A stretch of DNA of 64,000 bases. Origin: Sphingobium limneticum. Its GTDB lineage: Bacteria; Pseudomonadota; Alphaproteobacteria; Sphingomonadales; Sphingomonadaceae. This document shows, one piece after another, positions 26,499 through 36,726 of the stretch. How positions within the stretch are numbered: the stretch's first letter is position 1; each line of letters begins with the position of its first letter. The notes below the pieces were generated by a model. The model had not been told where the DNA came from and made no database searches. It saw only the letters and a program-made list of their open reading frames with translations. The position numbers were made by a program, and so were the translations under genes. The stretch covers positions 186,001 to 250,000 of the forward strand of contig NZ_VYPZ01000005.1 of NCBI RefSeq assembly GCF_008710155.1, given 5' to 3'.

Positions 26499-26798
26499 TC
26501 ATCTTTCATGCCCCCTGGCTAAACGGCTCGCGATCAACGGGTTGAAGCTTCCCGCGAGACGCACGGCTTCGATCTTGCCGCCGGAACGTGGCGCGAAAAT
26601 TCCCGCCAGTTCCTGGACCCAGTCATCGCTTCCGCCCTGCCCCCGCAGGACGCCCGCCACCGCCTGCGCGGTAGGACTGGCCGCCTGCGCAGCCGCCGTG
26701 GCAGCCCGCAAAAACGGCCAGGCCGGCACGCGCGGCCGGCTGAGGGGTCTGGGAGCGCCAGGTTTCAGCCCGCCGCCCCGAAGGAAACTCAGATCCAT
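26499..26798 (-). CDS. hypothetical protein (99 residues)
   Basis: Open from an ATG with GAAGGGGG in front. Sequence MDLSFLRGGGLKPGAPRPLS, then an Ala/Gln-rich helix (AATAAAQAASPTAQAVAGVL) and DDWVQELAGIFAPRSGGKIE. No family recognised, no membrane helix. Codon use is compatible with coding. It diverges from mnmA. Could be a chance frame. Confidence 0.45.
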   Translation of the reverse strand: MDLSFLRGGGLKPGAPRPLSRPRVPAWPFLRAATAAAQAASPTAQAVAGVLRGQGGSDDWVQELAGIFAPRSGGKIEAVRLAGSFNPLIASRLARGHER

Positions 26799-26961
26799 GA
26801 CCCCCTTCTACCGACCAATGGATAAGGGTCCGTAAACTCGAAGACGGTTTCGTGACTCGTCCGGTCGCCAATCTGCGTCGATCCGGCCCGAAAGGGGGCA
26901 AATGGGCGTCACACTTTGTTAACTTTTGCGAAGCTGTGTCCCTTGCACTATATGCCCGCCC

Positions 26962-28068
26962 ATGCAGCCTCAGTTTCAGCTTCCCCAGCCGCTCAATGAG
27001 CGGCGTATCGTCGTCGCCATGTCGGGCGGCGTGGACAGCAGCGTCGTCGCGGCGCTGGCCGCCAAGACCGGCGCCGAAGTCATCGGCGTCACGCTCCAGC
27101 TTTACGATCATGGCGCCGCGGTCGGCCGCACGGGCAGCTGCTGCGCGGGGCAGGACATACGTGACGCGCGCGCGGTCGCCGACCGTATCGGCATCGCCCA
27201 TTATGTCTTTGATTATGAAACCGCCTTCCGCGATTCGGTGATCGCGGACTTTGCGGACGAATATATGGCCGGCCGCACGCCCATCCCCTGCGTGAAGTGC
27301 AATATGGGCGTGAAGTTCACCGATCTGTTCCAGATCGCGCGCGATCTGGGCGCCGACTGCCTGGCCACCGGCCATTATGTCCAGCGGATCGAGGGCGCGG
27401 CGGGCGCGGAATTGCATCGCGCCGCCGATCCGGCGCGGGACCAGAGCTATTTCCTGTTCGCCACGACTCAGGCGCAGCTCGACTATCTGCGCTTCCCGCT
27501 GGGAGGCCTGCCCAAGCCGCAGGTGCGCGAAATCGCTGCCGAACTCGGCCTGTCTGTGGCCTTGAAGCCCGACAGCCAGGACATCTGCTTCGTGCCCGAC
27601 GGCGATTATGCCAAGATCGTACGGAAATTGCGCCCCGATGCGGACGAGGGCGGCGACATCGTCCATATCGACGGTCGCACGCTCGGCCGGCACAAGGGCA
27701 TGATCCATTTCACCGTCGGCCAGCGCAAGGGACTGGATATCGGCGGCCAGCCCGATCCGCTCTATGTCGTGCGGCTGGAGGCCGAAAGCCGCCGCGTGAT
27801 CGTGGGGCCGAAAGCGGCGCTCGCTGTATCGGGCGCGGTGCTCAGCGACATCAACTGGCTGGGCGGCGACTTCACCGGACCGCTGACCGCCAAGGTGCGC
27901 TCGATGGCCAAGCCCGTCCCCGCTCGCCTCGACGGCGACCGCCTGCTCTTCGACGCGCCCGAATATGGCGTGGCACCGGGCCAGGCGGCGGTCCTCTACG
28001 CCGGTGAGCGCGTCCTGGGCGGCGGCTGGATCGCACAGACGCAAGCGGCGATGGCGGAAGCGGCCTGA
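26962..28068 (+). CDS. mnmA: tRNA-specific 2-thiouridylase MnmA
   Basis: 368 residues. Adds sulfur at U34 of Lys, Glu and Gln tRNAs. PP-loop [19 protein letters not shown] near 22-40, [20 protein letters not shown], the first active-site cysteine region [14 protein letters not shown] near 110, the TGHYVQ motif and the second cysteine in [13 protein letters not shown] near 205. The start at 26962 ([20 protein letters not shown]) is preferred over the upstream extension. A repeat follows the stop. Confidence 0.95.
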   Translation: MQPQFQLPQPLNERRIVVAMSGGVDSSVVAALAAKTGAEVIGVTLQLYDHGAAVGRTGSCCAGQDIRDARAVADRIGIAHYVFDYETAFRDSVIADFADEYMAGRTPIPCVKCNMGVKFTDLFQIARDLGADCLATGHYVQRIEGAAGAELHRAADPARDQSYFLFATTQAQLDYLRFPLGGLPKPQVREIAAELGLSVALKPDSQDICFVPDGDYAKIVRKLRPDADEGGDIVHIDGRTLGRHKGMIHFTVGQRKGLDIGGQPDPLYVVRLEAESRRVIVGPKAALAVSGAVLSDINWLGGDFTGPLTAKVRSMAKPVPARLDGDRLLFDAPEYGVAPGQAAVLYAGERVLGGGWIAQTQAAMAEAA

Positions 28069-28084
28069 CCTTCATTCACACCGT

Positions 28085-28167
28085 CATGTCGGACTTGATC
28101 CGGCATCCCGCTGTTCTTGGGGCACAATAGAAGAAGCGGAATCCCGGCCTGCTCCGGGACGAGGGTC
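28085..28167. repeat. degenerate palindromic repeat after mnmA
   Basis: GTCGGACTTGATCCGGCATC and GCGGAATCCCGGCCTGCTCC are remnants of the intergenic palindromes common in sphingomonads (CCGGCATCCCGCT opposite AGCGGAATCCCGG). Pairing is imperfect. Nothing coding was seen between mnmA and hisG. Confidence 0.5.
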
Positions 28168-28242
28168 AAGAATCAGCCGCAGCATCCTAGCATCCCCCCA
28201 AACCTTGCCCTTTTACGCCCCCGCGCGTAAGGCCCGCGCGTC

Positions 28243-28905
28243 ATGACTCGCCCGCTCACCTTCGCCATCCCCAAGGGCCGCATCCTCGATGAAGCGCTGC
28301 CCCTGCTCGCCAAAGCCGGTATCGAGCCGGAGGCGGAGTTTCACGACAAGAAGAGCCGGGCGCTGCGCTTCGCCACCAACCGGCCCGACGTGTCGATCAT
28401 CCGCGTGCGCGCTTTCGACGTCGCGACCTTCGTCGCCCATGGCGCGGCGCAGATCGGCATCGTCGGCTCCGACGTGGTCGAGGAATTCAACTATTCAGAA
28501 CTCTACGCGCCGGTAGACCTCGACATCGGCCATTGCCGCCTGTCGGTCGCCGAGCCGGTGGACGCCGCGGACGAGGATCAGGCCGCGATGAGCCATGTCC
28601 GCGTCGCGACCAAATATCCCCACCTTACCCGCCGCTATTATGAAAAGCGCGGGCTTCAGGCCGAATGCGTGAAGCTGAATGGCGCGATGGAACTGGCCCC
28701 CTCGCTGGGCCTGTCGCGCCGGATCGTCGATCTCGTTTCGTCGGGCGCGACGCTCAAAGCCAATGGCCTCATTGAAACCGACATCATCATGCAGATCAGC
28801 GCGCGCCTGATCGTCAACCGCGCCGCTTACAAGATGCGTTCGGCCGAACTCTCGCCGCTGGTGGAGGCGTTCCGCGCCGCCGTGGGGGTGAAGGATGCCG
28901 CTTAA
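28243..28905 (+). CDS. hisG: ATP phosphoribosyltransferase, short form
   Basis: 220 residues, first step of histidine biosynthesis (ATP + PRPP). Starts [20 protein letters not shown]; other motifs [60 protein letters not shown] and [15 protein letters not shown]. The length shows the short form without the C-terminal regulatory domain, which normally works with HisZ; no hisZ is in the window. Overlaps hisD by 11 nt. Confidence 0.96.
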   Translation: MTRPLTFAIPKGRILDEALPLLAKAGIEPEAEFHDKKSRALRFATNRPDVSIIRVRAFDVATFVAHGAAQIGIVGSDVVEEFNYSELYAPVDLDIGHCRLSVAEPVDAADEDQAAMSHVRVATKYPHLTRRYYEKRGLQAECVKLNGAMELAPSLGLSRRIVDLVSSGATLKANGLIETDIIMQISARLIVNRAAYKMRSAELSPLVEAFRAAVGVKDAA

Positions 28906-30184
28906 CCTCTCCACCACCGATGCCGATTTCGCATCCGCCTTCACCGCACTGGTCGACGCCCGCCGCGAAGCGGACGAGGATGTGTCGCGTGATGTGACCG
29001 CGATCCTGAAGGCGGTCCGCGCCGGCGGCGACGCCGCGCTGGCCGACTATACGCAGCGTTTCGACCGCCACGATCTGGACGTCAGCGGCTGGGCCGTCAC
29101 CCCAGCGGAAACCCGCGCGGCGCTCGACGGTATCTCGACCGAATTGCGCGACGCGCTGGAACTCGCCGCCGCGCGTATCACCACCTATCATGAAAAGCAG
29201 AAGCCGCAGGACAGCGACGGCGTGGATTCGGCCGGCGTTCGCCTGGGCGCGCGCTGGAACGCGGTCGATGCGGCGGGCCTCTATGTGCCGGGCGGCCGCG
29301 CCGCCTATCCCAGTTCGCTGCTGATGAACGTCATCCCCGCCAAGGTCGCGGGCGTGCAGCGCATCGCCATGGTCACGCCGACCCCGAACGGGGAGATCAA
29401 CCCGCTGGTCCTGGCCGCCGCGCAGATTGCGGGGATCGAGGAGATCTGGCGGGTAGGGGGGGCGCAGGCCGTTGCCGCGCTTGCCTACGGCACCGACCGG
29501 ATCAAGCCTGTGGACGTCATCACCGGTCCCGGCAATGCGTGGGTCGCCGAAGCCAAGCGTCAGCTTTACGGCGTGGTGGGCATCGACATGGTCGCTGGCC
29601 CGTCGGAAATCGTCGTCGTCGCCGATGGCAAGAACGACCCGGAATGGACCGCCGCCGACCTGCTCAGCCAGTCGGAACATGATCCGACCAGCCAGTCTAT
29701 CCTCTTCACCGACGACGCAGCCTTTGCCGATGCGGTGGCTGCCGCCGTCGAGCGTCAGATCCCGACGCTCTCCACCAGCGCGGTCGCCCGCGCCAGCTGG
29801 GACGCCAATGGCGCGATCATCATCGTGCGCGATTTCGATGAAGCCATGCCGCTGGTCGATCGCCTGGCTGCCGAGCATCTGGAACTGGCCGTGGACGATC
29901 CCGAATCGCTCTTCGCGCAGGTGCGCCATGCCGGCTCCGTGTTCTTAGGTCGGATGACGCCCGAGGCCGTCGGCGATTATGTCGCCGGGCCGAATCACGT
30001 TCTGCCCACCGGCCGCCGCGCCCGCTTCTCGTCGGGCCTGTCGGTGCTGGACTTCATGAAGCGCACCAGCTTCCTCAGCCTCACGCCCGCAGCCATCGGC
30101 GCGATCGGCCCCGCCGCGGTCGCGCTGGCGCAGGCGGAAGGGCTGCCCGCGCATGCCGCTTCGGTGGCGCTACGCCTCAAATAA
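28895..30184 (+). CDS. hisD: histidinol dehydrogenase
   Basis: 429 residues. Zn-dependent, NAD-linked double oxidation of histidinol to histidine. Motifs: [60 protein letters not shown], the zinc/catalytic [13 protein letters not shown] (Gln/His ligands) and [13 protein letters not shown]. Begins inside the 3' end of hisG, so translation is coupled; followed by a palindromic repeat and nusB. Confidence 0.97.
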   Translation: MPLNLSTTDADFASAFTALVDARREADEDVSRDVTAILKAVRAGGDAALADYTQRFDRHDLDVSGWAVTPAETRAALDGISTELRDALELAAARITTYHEKQKPQDSDGVDSAGVRLGARWNAVDAAGLYVPGGRAAYPSSLLMNVIPAKVAGVQRIAMVTPTPNGEINPLVLAAAQIAGIEEIWRVGGAQAVAALAYGTDRIKPVDVITGPGNAWVAEAKRQLYGVVGIDMVAGPSEIVVVADGKNDPEWTAADLLSQSEHDPTSQSILFTDDAAFADAVAAAVERQIPTLSTSAVARASWDANGAIIIVRDFDEAMPLVDRLAAEHLELAVDDPESLFAQVRHAGSVFLGRMTPEAVGDYVAGPNHVLPTGRRARFSSGLSVLDFMKRTSFLSLTPAAIGAIGPAAVALAQAEGLPAHAASVALRLK

Positions 30185-30188
30185 TCAG

Positions 30189-30243
30189 CCGTTCGCTTCG
30201 AGCGAAGTCGAGAAGCGGTTCTCGACAAGCTCGAACCGAACGG
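30189..30243. repeat. palindromic repeat, TCGAGAA/TTCTCGA type
   Basis: CCGTTCG-TTCGAGC-TCGAGAA opposite TTCTCGA-GCTCGAA-CGAACGG between hisD and nusB. A second repeat family, different from the 14-nt loop elements, common in sphingomonad genomes. Transcribed within the his-nusB run. Confidence 0.75.
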
Positions 30244-30257
30244 AGTAGGGAATTACT

Positions 30258-30704
30258 ATGAACGACCGCTCCAAATCCCGCTCCGCCGCGCGCCTCGCCG
30301 CGGTCCAGGCGCTCTATCAGCTCGAAATGGAGGGTACCCCCGTCCATATCCTGCTGCACGAATTCCATCAGCACCGCCTGGGCGCCACGATCGAGGACGT
30401 CACCTACGCCCAGGCCGAAGAGCCTTTCTTCGACGATATCGTGCAGGGCGTTGATCGTCGCCGCGACGAGATTGACGGCCTGATCACCGCCCGCCTGTCG
30501 AGCGGCTGGAGCCTCGACCGGCTCGACAAGCCGATGCGCCAGATCCTGCGCGCCGGCACCTATGAACTGCTCGCCCGGCTGGATGTCGGCACCGGCACCG
30601 TCATCAGCGAATATGTCGATGTCGCCCACGCTTTCTACGACAAGCGCGAATCGGGCTTCGTCAACGGCCTGCTCGACGGCGTGTCGAAGGACGTGCGGAA
30701 GTAA
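30258..30704 (+). CDS. nusB: transcription antitermination factor NusB
   Basis: 148 residues, all-helical RNA-binding protein for rRNA antitermination (with NusE, boxA). SRSAARLAAVQALYQLEMEG at the start, FFDDIVQGVDRRRDEIDGLI, WSLDRLDKPMRQILRAGTYE, TVISEYVDVAHAFYDKRESG and FVNGLLDGVSKDVRK at the end are diagnostic. Placed between hisD and thiL as in many alphaproteobacteria. Confidence 0.96.
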   Translation: MNDRSKSRSAARLAAVQALYQLEMEGTPVHILLHEFHQHRLGATIEDVTYAQAEEPFFDDIVQGVDRRRDEIDGLITARLSSGWSLDRLDKPMRQILRAGTYELLARLDVGTGTVISEYVDVAHAFYDKRESGFVNGLLDGVSKDVRK

Positions 30705-30717
30705 CTGTCCGCAATAT

Positions 30718-30750
30718 CGTTCCTCGGCGCAGGCCGGGGAACGTCTTTTT
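30718..30750 (+). terminator. hairpin with T-run after nusB
   Basis: CGTTCCTCGGC / GCCGGGGAACG, loop GCAG, then TCTTTTT. The stem resembles the outer part of the 14-nt loop palindromes with the inner arms deleted, suggesting a repeat reused as a terminator. Confidence 0.75.
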
Positions 30751-30794
30751 CGCATAACAGGCGCTGCGCTGCTGCAAATGCGTTAGAGTTGGCC

Positions 30795-31709
30795 ATGTCC
30801 GCCGAATCCCGCTTCCTCACCCTGCTGCGCCTGCTGGCGAACGATCCCGCCGCGCAGGGGCTGAGCGACGATGTGGCTGTGCTGCCCTTTGGTGCCAGCC
30901 GCCTGATCCTGACCAGCGACACGATGGTGGAGGGGGTCCATTATCTCCCCACCGATCCGCCACAGGATATCGGCTGGAAGCTGGCGGCGGTGAATCTGTC
31001 CGACCTTGCGGCCAAGGGCGCGCGGCCGGTCGGCTGCCTTTTGAATTATGCGCTGTCGGGTGACGAGGCGTGGGACGAAGCCTTTGTCGCCGGCCTGGGC
31101 GAAGCGCTCGACCGGCATGCCATGCCTTTGCTGGGCGGCGACACGGTGAAGATGCCCGCCGGCTCCGCGCGCAGCTACAGCCTGACCGCGATGGGCGAAG
31201 CGACCGGGCCTGTCCCCACCCGCACCGGCGCGCAGCCGGGCGACCGTCTCTATGTCACCGGCCCGGTCGGCGATGCGGGCATCGGCCTGTCGCTGGCGAC
31301 TGCTGACCCTGCCGCATCCGGCCCGTTGGTGGAGGCCTATCGCCGACCGCGCCCGCGCCTTGCCGAAGGCGCGTTGCTCGCGCCGGTCGCCAGCGCGATG
31401 ATGGACCTGTCCGACGGCCTGCTGATCGACGCATCGCGCATGGGCGTGGCCAGCGGCGTCGCGATCGTCATCGACCATATCCCCCTGTCGGTCGCACTGG
31501 AAAAGGTGCGGGGTGCCAGCGTCGCCGTGCAAATCGCCGCGGCGCGGGCGGGTGACGATTATGAACTAATCTTCGCTCTGCCCCATGGCGTCGCACCGCC
31601 CGTGCGCGCGATCCCCATCGGTCATGTGGCCGACGGATCGGGCCTGACCCTGAAGATCGACGGCGCCGTCATCCCGCTGCCCGACAGCCTGGGCTGGGAA
31701 CATGGCTAA
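30795..31709 (+). CDS. thiL: thiamine-phosphate kinase
   Basis: 304 residues, phosphorylates thiamine monophosphate to the diphosphate cofactor. MSAESRFLTLLRLLANDPAA, the early Asp motif LSDDVAVLPFG, DTMVEGVHYLPTDPPQDIGW, NLSDLAAKGARPVGCLLNY, LLGGDTVKMPAG, DLSDGLLIDASRMG and ARAGDDYELIFALP fit the AIR-synthase-like fold. The stop overlaps the end of the convergent DUF1345 gene by 4 nt. Confidence 0.95.
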   Translation: MSAESRFLTLLRLLANDPAAQGLSDDVAVLPFGASRLILTSDTMVEGVHYLPTDPPQDIGWKLAAVNLSDLAAKGARPVGCLLNYALSGDEAWDEAFVAGLGEALDRHAMPLLGGDTVKMPAGSARSYSLTAMGEATGPVPTRTGAQPGDRLYVTGPVGDAGIGLSLATADPAASGPLVEAYRRPRPRLAEGALLAPVASAMMDLSDGLLIDASRMGVASGVAIVIDHIPLSVALEKVRGASVAVQIAAARAGDDYELIFALPHGVAPPVRAIPIGHVADGSGLTLKIDGAVIPLPDSLGWEHG

Positions 31710-32332
31710 CTGCCGCCCAGCACGTTGATGGTGAAGGCCAGAATGCCGAGGTTGAACAGGAAGGCGGCGAGGCATTGGAACAACACCGTCCGGCGCATCC
31801 CACTGGCCGTTATCGACACGTCCGACGTCTGGAAGGTCATGCCCAGCGTGAAGGCGAAGTAGAGAAAATCCCAATAGCCCGGCTCGTCCGTCTCCGGAAA
31901 ATCCAGTCCGCTACGATCGCGCCCCTTATCGCCGGGCAGGTAGAAATTATGGGCATAGTGCATCGCATAGACGAGGTTCGAAAACAGCCAGGCGATCAGC
32001 AACGTCGCCAGCAATAGCGCGATCGTCCACCCATTCGGCCCGCCATGCTGGCTGACCGCCACGCCGACCGCGACCAGAATGACCAGGCTGACGATCCCGG
32101 TCAGCAGCAGCATCAGTTCTCGATTCGCATCGTTCGCCTGCGTATTGCGCCGCATCGTGGCGGGCGCTGCGTCGATCAACGGCACGACGGACGCCATGAA
32201 GGCGACGGCGGCCATATCGAATCCTGCCATCGCCGCTTCATGCCAGGGCAGCATCAACGCCAGCGGCGCGATAAGCGCCAGCAGCGCCAGGAACATGCCA
32301 TAACGCCAGGGGAAAAGAGAAGAGGAGCGCAT
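31706..32332 (-). CDS. DUF1345 family membrane protein
   Basis: About 208 residues from the ATG at 32332 (frame opens at a TTG at 32368, no good ribosome site for either). Helices: GMFLALLALIAPLALMLPWH, MLLLTGIVSLVILVAVGVAV, GWTIALLLATLLIAWLFSNL, and two near the C-terminus. The stretch YAMHYAHNFYL and DFLYFAFTLGMTFQTSDVSI are the DUF1345 signature. Function unknown. Convergent overlap with thiL. Confidence 0.88.
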   Translation of the reverse strand: MRSSSLFPWRYGMFLALLALIAPLALMLPWHEAAMAGFDMAAVAFMASVVPLIDAAPATMRRNTQANDANRELMLLLTGIVSLVILVAVGVAVSQHGGPNGWTIALLLATLLIAWLFSNLVYAMHYAHNFYLPGDKGRDRSGLDFPETDEPGYWDFLYFAFTLGMTFQTSDVSITASGMRRTVLFQCLAAFLFNLGILAFTINVLGGS

Positions 32333-32399
32333 GCCCGATATCAAAGGCGTCTGCGCCCCATCTGACAAGAGGTTACTGTCGGGTGCTTACTGACGGGGC

Positions 32400-32975
32400 T
32401 TATAGCACCGCCGCGATCAGCCCGCGCGCCTGCGCCTCATTGGCTTCCAGATACCAGTTTTCCGGCGCCTTCTCCAACAGCTCCTCCATCGTCACCTGCG
32501 ATCCCAGGATCAGGTTGGCAAAGCCCTCATTCTGGATTTCGATCGACGATTCGATTTCGTTCAGCGTCGCCTTCAGCGTCGCGATGCAGGTGGACAGCGG
32601 CCCGGCCAGCTGGATATTTTTGGTGATGATCCGCTCATGGATCATCAGCCGCGTGCCGCGCGTCAGATAGCGATTCTCCGTCGCGAAGAAGCTCATGAAG
32701 GTGGCGCCGGCCGAATAGACCGCCGTGCGCCCCATGAACACCAGCCGCCGATCGGGATAGAGATCGGAATGAAAACGAATATCCTCGCCCATCAACCGGG
32801 CAATTTCCGGATCGCCGCCCAATGTGGAAATCTCCACGACGACAAGGCCGGTCTGCGGCGCGGTGGACAGGCAATTTTTGAAATGCAGATACATGCCATG
32901 GTCGACCACGCCCGACAGCATGATCGACGGAAATTCGAAATCCTTCGGCGACAACAGGGGGGCGGTCATCAACAT
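32400..32975 (-). CDS. ClpP-like serine protease-fold protein
   Basis: 191 residues of the ClpP/crotonase fold. LVVVEISTLGGDPEIARLMG corresponds to the ClpP handle region with its GGD loop. The Ser of VYSAGATFMSFFATENRY and the His of RLMIHERI are 25 residues apart, as in ClpP Ser97/His122. The acid position reads Asn (PENWYLEA) instead of Asp. It lacks the usual ClpP N-terminal loop and is not beside clpX, so it is probably a divergent, possibly inactive, relative. GAGG lies 8 nt upstream of the ATG. Confidence 0.75.
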   Translation of the reverse strand: MLMTAPLLSPKDFEFPSIMLSGVVDHGMYLHFKNCLSTAPQTGLVVVEISTLGGDPEIARLMGEDIRFHSDLYPDRRLVFMGRTAVYSAGATFMSFFATENRYLTRGTRLMIHERIITKNIQLAGPLSTCIATLKATLNEIESSIEIQNEGFANLILGSQVTMEELLEKAPENWYLEANEAQARGLIAAVL

Positions 32976-33103
32976 CGGCGATCCTCAATTTTGCGACAAG
33001 TCGGCCTGCACTACGCGCCAGCCGCAAAAAGGTGCCGTGCTTTCCCACTGGCGCGGGCCGCAACAGGCTGTAAAGAACAGATCATGACCAAAGGGCGGAA
33101 GCT

Positions 33104-33712
33104 ATGATCGCGAAACTCAAGGGGCTGCTGGACAGCACCGGCATCGACCATGCCATCATCGACGTGGGCGGGGTCGGCTATCTGGTCGGCGCCTCGTCCC
33201 GTACGCTCGCGGCCCTGGGGCCGGTGGGAGAAGCGGTGACGATCCACACCGAAATGCTGGTGTCGGACGACGCGATCCGCCTGGTCGGCTTCGCCCGTGC
33301 GGAAGAGCGCGACTGGTATCGGCTGCTCACCCATGTCCAGGGCGTGGGATCGCGCGTGGCGCTGGCGATCCTGTCCGCACTGGAACCGCATGACCTGCAC
33401 CGCGCGATCGCGACCGGGGACAAGGCGATGATCGCGCGCGCAAATGGCGTCGGCCCGAAACTGGCCCAGCGCATCGTCAATGAATTGAAGGAAAAGATCG
33501 GCGCGGTGGCGACCGGCGGTCCGTTGGGGGCAGGCGGCGCGACGGCGATGCCGGTCGGCAATCACAGCAGCGACGCGCTGTCCGCGCTCCAGAATCTGGG
33601 CTTCAAACCCCATGAGGCCAGCGTGGCGGTCGCCGCCGCCGAAGAGGATCTGGGCGAAGGCGCCAGCCTCGACGCGCTGGTGCGCCTGGCGCTGCGAAAG
33701 GCGGCGAAGTGA
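33104..33712 (+). CDS. ruvA: Holliday junction helicase subunit RuvA
   Basis: 202 residues. OB fold ([40 protein letters not shown]-like), the HhH pair ([40 protein letters not shown]) and the C-terminal RuvB-binding domain after a Gly/Ala linker ([20 protein letters not shown]). Tetramer that clasps the four-way junction. Stop overlaps the ruvB GTG start. No ruvC upstream in the window. Confidence 0.97.
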   Translation: MIAKLKGLLDSTGIDHAIIDVGGVGYLVGASSRTLAALGPVGEAVTIHTEMLVSDDAIRLVGFARAEERDWYRLLTHVQGVGSRVALAILSALEPHDLHRAIATGDKAMIARANGVGPKLAQRIVNELKEKIGAVATGGPLGAGGATAMPVGNHSSDALSALQNLGFKPHEASVAVAAAEEDLGEGASLDALVRLALRKAAK

Positions 33713-34731
33713 CCGACGACGATCGCCTCATTACCCCCGCCCGGCGTCCCGAAGATGTCGACGCGGCGCTGCGACCGAAATCGCTCGACGAGTTCGTCGG
33801 CCAGCAGGCGGCGCGCGAAAATCTGCGTATCTTCATCCAGGCGGCCAAGTCGCGGGGCGATGCGCTGGATCATGTGCTGTTCTTCGGCCCGCCGGGGCTG
33901 GGCAAGACCACCTTGGCGCAGATCGTCGCCAAGGAAATGGGCGTGGGTTTCCGCGCCACATCCGGCCCGGTCATCGCCAAATCCGGCGATCTTGCCGCCT
34001 TGCTCACCAATCTGGATGAGGGCGACGTCCTGTTCGTGGACGAAATCCATCGCCTCAACCCTGCGGTGGAGGAAGTGCTCTATCCCGCGATGGAGGATCG
34101 CGCGCTCGACCTGATGATCGGGGAGGGGCCATCGGCCCGCTCGGTCCGCATCGACCTGCCGCCCTTCACTTTGGTCGGCGCGACGACGCGGCAGGGGCTG
34201 CTCACCACGCCGCTGCGCGATCGCTTCGGCATTCCGGTGCGGCTGCAATTCTATACGGTGGACGAACTGGAACTGGTGGTGCGCCGCGCCGCGCGGCTGC
34301 TCGACCTGGCCATTACCCCCGACGGCGCGATCGAGATCGCCCGCCGTTCGCGCGGCACGCCGCGTATCGCTGGACGACTGCTGCGCCGGGTTCGCGATTT
34401 CGCCAATGTCGCGGGCGCGCCCAGCGTCGATCGCCAGGTCGCCGACGCGGCGCTCATGCGGCTGGAGGTCGATCATCTCGGCCTCGACCTGATGGATCGG
34501 CGGTATCTGATCATGATCGCCGACATTTATCGCGGCGGGCCGGTCGGCGTGGAAACGCTGGCGGCGGGCCTGTCCGAAGCGCGCGACACGATCGAGGAAG
34601 TGGTCGAACCCTATCTGATCCAGCTTGGCCTCATCGCCCGCACGGCGCGCGGCCGCTGCCTCAACGGCCCCGGTTGGAAGCATCTGGGCATCAATCCGCC
34701 GCAGGATGTGCAAAACGGCCTCTTCGATTAG
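33709..34731 (+). CDS. ruvB: Holliday junction helicase subunit RuvB
   Basis: 340 residues from a GTG that overlaps the ruvA stop (GTGA). AAA+ ATPase motor of branch migration: [20 protein letters not shown], Walker [21 protein letters not shown], Walker [21 protein letters not shown], sensor [20 protein letters not shown], arginine-rich [20 protein letters not shown] and the C-terminal winged helix ([18 protein letters not shown]). Confidence 0.98.
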   Translation: MTDDDRLITPARRPEDVDAALRPKSLDEFVGQQAARENLRIFIQAAKSRGDALDHVLFFGPPGLGKTTLAQIVAKEMGVGFRATSGPVIAKSGDLAALLTNLDEGDVLFVDEIHRLNPAVEEVLYPAMEDRALDLMIGEGPSARSVRIDLPPFTLVGATTRQGLLTTPLRDRFGIPVRLQFYTVDELELVVRRAARLLDLAITPDGAIEIARRSRGTPRIAGRLLRRVRDFANVAGAPSVDRQVADAALMRLEVDHLGLDLMDRRYLIMIADIYRGGPVGVETLAAGLSEARDTIEEVVEPYLIQLGLIARTARGRCLNGPGWKHLGINPPQDVQNGLFD

Positions 34732-34833
34732 GAAACAAACGGAAAAGCGTGGCCGTTACGGCAAGGCACCGTTATAGCCTTGCTTAACGCATAGGTGCGC
34801 ATCAGACGTGCCGGAAACCGCAGGAGTCGAGCC

Positions 34834-36612
34834 TTGAGGGCCATCGAGAAATTCCCCAATCTGGTAACGATGTTCTTTGCGCGCGCGCAGGAAAAGGGCG
34901 ACGCGTCCTTCCTCTGGCGCAAGAGCGGCGGCCAATGGCATAGCCAGAGCTGGACCGAGGTCGCGGGCCAGGTCGCCTCGCTTGCCGCCGCGCTGAAGGC
35001 GCAGGGGTTGAAGCCCGGCGATCCGGTGATGCTGGTCAGCGAAAACCGGCCCGAATTCTGTATCGCGGACCTCGCCATCATGGCGGCCGGCTGCATCACC
35101 GTGCCGACCTACACCACCAACACCACGCGCGATCACCAGCATATCCTGACCGACAGCGGCGCGCGCGCCGTGATCGTGTCCACCGCGAAGCTGGCACAGG
35201 CGCTGATGCCCGCCGTCGTCCGATCGCAGGCGTCCTTCATCATCGGCATGGAACCGCTGCGGGGCGCGCAGGGCACTTGCGCCTGTCATTTGTGGAGCGA
35301 CCTGCTCGCCGCCTATCCGGCCGATGTGGACGCGATCGCCGCCGCCCAGACCGTGTCCCGCAACGATCAGGCCTGCATCATCTACACCAGCGGCACCGGC
35401 GGCGCGCCGCGCGGCGTGATGCAGCATCATGGGGCGATCCTTTCCAACGTGGAAGGCGCGGGCAAGGTGGTGGCGGAGGATTTCGGCTGGGGTGACGAGG
35501 TTTTCCTCTCCTTCCTGCCGCTCTCCCACGCTTATGAACATAGCGCCGGTCAGTTCCTGCCAATGCTGCTGGGCGGGCAGATCTATTATTCCGAAGGCCT
35601 GGAAAAGCTGGCATCCAATATCGAGGAAACGCGCCCGACCATCATGGTCGTGGTTCCGCGCCTGTTCGAAGTGCTGCGTACCCGCATCATCAAGTCGATC
35701 GAGAAGCAGGGCAAATTCCCCACCTATCTGATGGGGCAGGCGACGCGCATCGCGGCGAAGGAGCAGGCGGGCAAGGGATCGATTCTCGATCTGCCGATGA
35801 AGGCGCTGCTGTCGCGCACGCTCGTCCCCAAGATTCGCGCGCGCTTCGGTGGTCGGATGAAGGCTCTGGTGTCGGGCGGCGCGCCGCTCAACCCCGATGT
35901 CGGCCTCTTCTTCGACGCCATGGGTCTTACCTTGTTGCAAGGCTATGGTCAGACGGAGGCTGGTCCGATCATCAGTTGCAACTATCCGTCGGCCGGCATC
36001 GCCATGGACACGGTCGGCCCGCCGCTCGACGGGGTGGAGGTGAAGATTGCCGACGATGGCGAGATTCTCGTACGCGGCGAACTGGTGATGCATGGCTATT
36101 GGCGCAACCCGGCCGAAACCGAGAAGGCGCTCAAGGACGGGTGGCTGCACACCGGCGACATCGGTGAGATCGACGCCAAGGGCCGCATTCGCATCACCGA
36201 CCGCAAGAAGGATCTGATCGTCAACGACAAGGGCGACAATGTCTCCCCGCAAAAGGTCGAGGGCATGTTGACGCTGCAAAGCGAGATCGGTCAGGCGATG
36301 GTCCATGGCGACCGCCGCCCCTATCTGGTCGGGCTGCTGGTGCCCGATGCCGAATGGACCCGCGAATGGGCGATCGAACAGGGTGTGGCACTGGACAGCG
36401 TTGCCGCCAATCCCGCCTATCAGGCGGCGCTACGCGCGGCGGTGGACCGGGTGAATGACGATCTGTCGGTGCTGGAGCGCGTCCGTCGCTTCATCCTGGC
36501 CGACGAACCTTTCACCATCGAAAATGAGGAAATGACCCCCTCGATGAAGATCCGCCGCCATGTGATCCGCAAACGCTATGCGGATCGCCTGGACGCGCTG
36601 TACAAGGGCTAA
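34834..36612 (+). CDS. AMP-dependent acyl-CoA synthetase (long-chain fatty acid type)
   Basis: About 592 residues from a TTG at 34834 with CAGGAG seven nt upstream; an ATG at 34870 is the alternative. Adenylation motifs: IIYTSGTGGAPRGVMQHHGA (P-loop with Gly in place of the second Thr), LSFLPLSHAYEHSAGQFLPM, LLQGYGQTEAGPIISCNYPS, WLHTGDIGEIDAKGRIRITD, RKKDLIVNDKGDNVSPQKVE. Activates fatty acids to CoA thioesters via acyl-AMP, at the inner membrane face. Substrate length not deducible. Confidence 0.92.
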   Translation: MRAIEKFPNLVTMFFARAQEKGDASFLWRKSGGQWHSQSWTEVAGQVASLAAALKAQGLKPGDPVMLVSENRPEFCIADLAIMAAGCITVPTYTTNTTRDHQHILTDSGARAVIVSTAKLAQALMPAVVRSQASFIIGMEPLRGAQGTCACHLWSDLLAAYPADVDAIAAAQTVSRNDQACIIYTSGTGGAPRGVMQHHGAILSNVEGAGKVVAEDFGWGDEVFLSFLPLSHAYEHSAGQFLPMLLGGQIYYSEGLEKLASNIEETRPTIMVVVPRLFEVLRTRIIKSIEKQGKFPTYLMGQATRIAAKEQAGKGSILDLPMKALLSRTLVPKIRARFGGRMKALVSGGAPLNPDVGLFFDAMGLTLLQGYGQTEAGPIISCNYPSAGIAMDTVGPPLDGVEVKIADDGEILVRGELVMHGYWRNPAETEKALKDGWLHTGDIGEIDAKGRIRITDRKKDLIVNDKGDNVSPQKVEGMLTLQSEIGQAMVHGDRRPYLVGLLVPDAEWTREWAIEQGVALDSVAANPAYQAALRAAVDRVNDDLSVLERVRRFILADEPFTIENEEMTPSMKIRRHVIRKRYADRLDALYKG

Positions 36613-36726
36613 GGCATAGCGGGCCAGGTTCAAGGCGGCGCGTCGGCAAGGCCAATCCTCTGGACGAACGGCCCGCGATCCCGCAATAACCTCTTGTTGG
36701 AAGCGCATGGGAAAGGCGATCGGCGG

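Noticed and set aside
26623-28044. 473-codon open frame on the - strand
   Set aside because: Antisense to mnmA, no ribosome site, biased composition.
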